From NCBI GenBank assembly GCA_003142355.1, contig PLMF01000290.1:14278-31289 (forward strand): a stretch of DNA of 17,012 bases, read 5' to 3'. The notes beneath the pieces are model-generated. The model ran no database searches, was not told the origin of the DNA, and was given only the letters and a program-made list of their open reading frames with translations. The stretch is from Bryobacterales bacterium. Its GTDB lineage: Bacteria; Acidobacteriota; Terriglobia; Bryobacterales; Bryobacteraceae. Shown piece by piece: positions 15,369-17,012 of this stretch (position 1 is its first letter; every line of letters begins with the position of its first letter). The position numbers and the translations under genes were made by a program.

Positions 15369-17012
15369 ATGGCTAAGAAAGGCATTGGTAGTTCTCCGGG
15401 CCGGGCATCCGGCTACGCACGGACAAGTTGCCCGGCCCCTACACGGGGGGACCGCGCGATCAGGGTACTCGGGCGCATGGTTGCGGCGTGCCTTGCCGTT
15501 TCCGGGCTGATGGCTTCCGAATACCACGGCACGGTCAAAGCCGGCGGTCTCGCTTTTCCCGGCGCCGCAGTGACGGCCAGCCAGGGTGGCGAGAAGATCG
15601 TCACCACCACCGATGAGCAGGGGGTGTTCCATTTCTCGGAGTTGGCGGATGGGACATGGACGATCGAGGTCGAGGTGCTGGGGTTCGAAAAGATCGCCCG
15701 GCAAGTCGGGGTGGCTTCCGATGCTCCCTCTACGGATTTCGAGCTGAAGTTCTTGCCGGAGGAAGCGCTGGTGGCGGGGCAGGGAGTGCGGAAGGCGGCG
15801 ATCCGCGAGACGGAAGCGCTCGGGGCCGAAGGGGCAATCACGACTCAAGAGATCGCCGACCTCAGTCCGAGCTCCGCCAATTCGTTCATTGTGCAAGGCA
15901 GCATGAGCAGCGCTTTGGGGATGGCGCAGCAGAACGACTGGGGGCTGGGACCTCCGGGCATGGGCATGGGCGGCCCGGGCGGGCCGGGAACCATGGAGAT
16001 GGGCGGACCCAGTACGGACGGCCCCGTTGGTGCGCAGGCTGTGGCGCGCGGGGCGGCGGCCGCCGGGTCCGGCGGACCGGGGGGCGGCGGGCCTCCTCCG
16101 GGTGGAGGTCCCGGAGGGGGCGGACCGCCTCCCGGCGGAGGTCCCGGAGGCGGAGGACCGCCCGACGGGGGCCCGGGAGGTCCTGGCGGTGCTGGCGGCC
16201 CGCCCCCTGGCTGGCAGGGACGCCCGAATGCCACGGCATTCGGCAATGGGCGTCGAGATCCGCGCAACATGTACATGGCGGGCGCGAACTTCAGCCTCGA
16301 CAACTCGGTTTGGGATGCCCGGACGTTCTCCGTTACCGGCGCCGACGTGAACAAGCCGGCGTACGCCAACGCGCGCGGCGGCGTGATGCTGGGCGGCCCG
16401 TTGCGGATTCCGAAGCTGGTGAGCGCGCAGAAGCACATCATGTTCACGTTCGATCTCCAATTCCAGCGCAACCGGACGGGCACAACTTCGGATCCGGTCA
16501 ACATGCCGACGGCAGCGGAGCGCAGCGGAGATTTCTCGCAGACCGCGACCATCTACGATCCCGCTACGGGAGCGCCGTTCCCCGGCAACAAGATCCCGGC
16601 CAGCCGTATCAGCGCCACGGCAACGGCCTTGTTGAAGTATTTCCCCGAACCTAATCTGCCGTTCGCCGCGCGCAATTATCAGGTTGCCTGGAACGGTTTG
16701 AACAATTCCCACAACCTGAATTCGCGGGTATCGAACATCAGGATCGGCGGCAAAGACCGGCTGAACTTCGGACTGGCGTATCAGGGCAGCAATAGTGTCT
16801 CGCCGAACCTGTTCCAATTCATCGACACGGGTTCGGGACGCGGCATCAATGCCAACCTCGGCTGGTCGCGCAACATCACCGCGCGGGTCACCAACAATCT
16901 CCAATCGAGCTTCAGCCGGATGCGCCAGTTGTCCTCGCCGTACTTCGCGAATCGCGAGAATGTGGCCGCCGAGCTCAAGATCGCGGGCACTTCGCAGAAC
17001 CCCATGAATTGT
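15369..17012 (+). CDS. TonB-dependent receptor, Oar-like, N-terminal part (runs off right edge)
   Basis: An outer-membrane receptor of the large acidobacterial family that imports substrates, probably carbohydrate-derived, with energy from TonB. The frame is open to the window end (548 codons). A signal peptide (R-M-V-A-A-C-L-A-V-S-G-L-M-A) ends near residue 49. A carboxypeptidase-regulatory-like beta-sandwich (about 51-130) follows, starting E-Y-H-G-T-V and ending F-E-L-K-F-L-P. Next come a plug-like region (S-P-S-S-A-N-S-F-I-V-Q-G-S) and a Gly/Pro-rich linker with a threefold 11-residue repeat (235-267). The start of the barrel is marked by L-G-G-P-L-R-I-P, T-A-A-E-R-S-G-D-F-S and N-K-I-P-A-S-R-I. 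The first in-frame ATG is at 15369; another at 15477 starts directly at the hydrophobic core but lacks basic residues. Residues 1-36 cover a palindrome and may not be coding, so the start is uncertain. Confidence 0.85.
   Translation, partial: MAKKGIGSSPGRASGYARTSCPAPTRGDRAIRVLGRMVAACLAVSGLMASEYHGTVKAGGLAFPGAAVTASQGGEKIVTTTDEQGVFHFSELADGTWTIEVEVLGFEKIARQVGVASDAPSTDFELKFLPEEALVAGQGVRKAAIRETEALGAEGAITTQEIADLSPSSANSFIVQGSMSSALGMAQQNDWGLGPPGMGMGGPGGPGTMEMGGPSTDGPVGAQAVARGAAAAGSGGPGGGGPPPGGGPGGGGPPPGGGPGGGGPPDGGPGGPGGAGGPPPGWQGRPNATAFGNGRRDPRNMYMAGANFSLDNSVWDARTFSVTGADVNKPAYANARGGVMLGGPLRIPKLVSAQKHIMFTFDLQFQRNRTGTTSDPVNMPTAAERSGDFSQTATIYDPATGAPFPGNKIPASRISATATALLKYFPEPNLPFAARNYQVAWNGLNNSHNLNSRVSNIRIGGKDRLNFGLAYQGSNSVSPNLFQFIDTGSGRGINANLGWSRNITARVTNNLQSSFSRMRQLSSPYFANRENVAAELKIAGTSQNPMNC
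15398..15438. repeat. Perfect 10-bp inverted repeat at the receptor gene start
   Basis: GGGCCGGGCA (15398-15407) and TGCCCGGCCC (15429-15438) are exact reverse complements with a 21-nt loop. They lie between the two possible starts of the receptor gene. The element is either a dispersed palindrome in the 5' leader or part of an unusual N-terminal extension; as a leader it would form a stable hairpin upstream of the 15477 start. Confidence 0.6.
16071..16169 (+). repeat. Three tandem 33-bp repeats encoding a Gly/Pro-rich linker
   Basis: Three in-frame 33-bp units (16071-16103, 16104-16136, 16137-16169) encode G-G-P-G-G-G-G-P-P-P-G with one change in the last unit. They sit between the plug-like region and the barrel of the receptor. 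The DNA is extremely GC-rich and prone to slippage, so copy number may vary between strains. Confidence 0.8.

Noticed and set aside
15360..16904. Minus-strand open frame (514 codons) opposite the receptor
   Set aside because: Low-complexity Arg/Pro-rich sequence opposite a well-supported receptor gene.

Overview
The window looks like high-GC bacterial chromosome, most probably from an acidobacterium of the Solibacter/Bryobacter type. That placement is inferred from gene content: an Oar-like TonB-dependent receptor with an N-terminal carboxypeptidase-regulatory-like domain, a relic of a secreted YVTN/Ig-type protein, a zinc-ribbon-headed membrane protein, and several short dispersed repeats. 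There is no rRNA, tRNA, CRISPR array, prophage or intact transposase.

Layout, left to right. (1) 1-3436, minus strand: a membrane-anchored protein with a laminin-G-like domain, a long TPR protein overlapping its 3' end, and the start of an exported S1/P1-type nuclease that runs off the left edge. (2) 3437-3717: an AT-rich promoter and copies of a dispersed CGCAGAGACGC-type repeat. (3) 3718-5957, minus: a copper exporter pair, with a one-domain CopZ-like chaperone translationally coupled to a CopA P1B-1 ATPase. (4) 5975-9935, plus: a GNAT acetyltransferase divergent from copZ across only 17 bp, then an NfrB-like membrane glycosyltransferase and a GAF-GAF-ANTAR regulator 5 bp apart. (5) 9951-10005: a long REP-like inverted repeat between convergent genes. 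(6) 10041-11030, minus: an HDOD signalling protein. (7) 11031-11644: a 600-bp stretch without an intact gene. It holds a structured segment ending in a very strong intrinsic terminator (candidate small RNA) and a decayed secreted-protein gene. (8) 11645-12214, plus: an ECF-type sigma factor. (9) 12222-15242, minus: an operon of an exported O-methyltransferase, a sensor kinase and an OmpR-type response regulator. (10) 15369-17012, plus: the N-terminal third or so of a TonB-dependent receptor with a Gly/Pro-rich tandem repeat.

Signalling genes are dense here (ANTAR, HDOD, ECF sigma, two-component pair), but apart from the operons named I cannot show that they share one circuit. I found no clear new multi-gene system. 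The points most worth a second look are the candidate RNA at 11094-11260, the NfrB/ANTAR operon, the divergent leaderless promoter at copZ/GNAT, and the methyltransferase-kinase-regulator operon.
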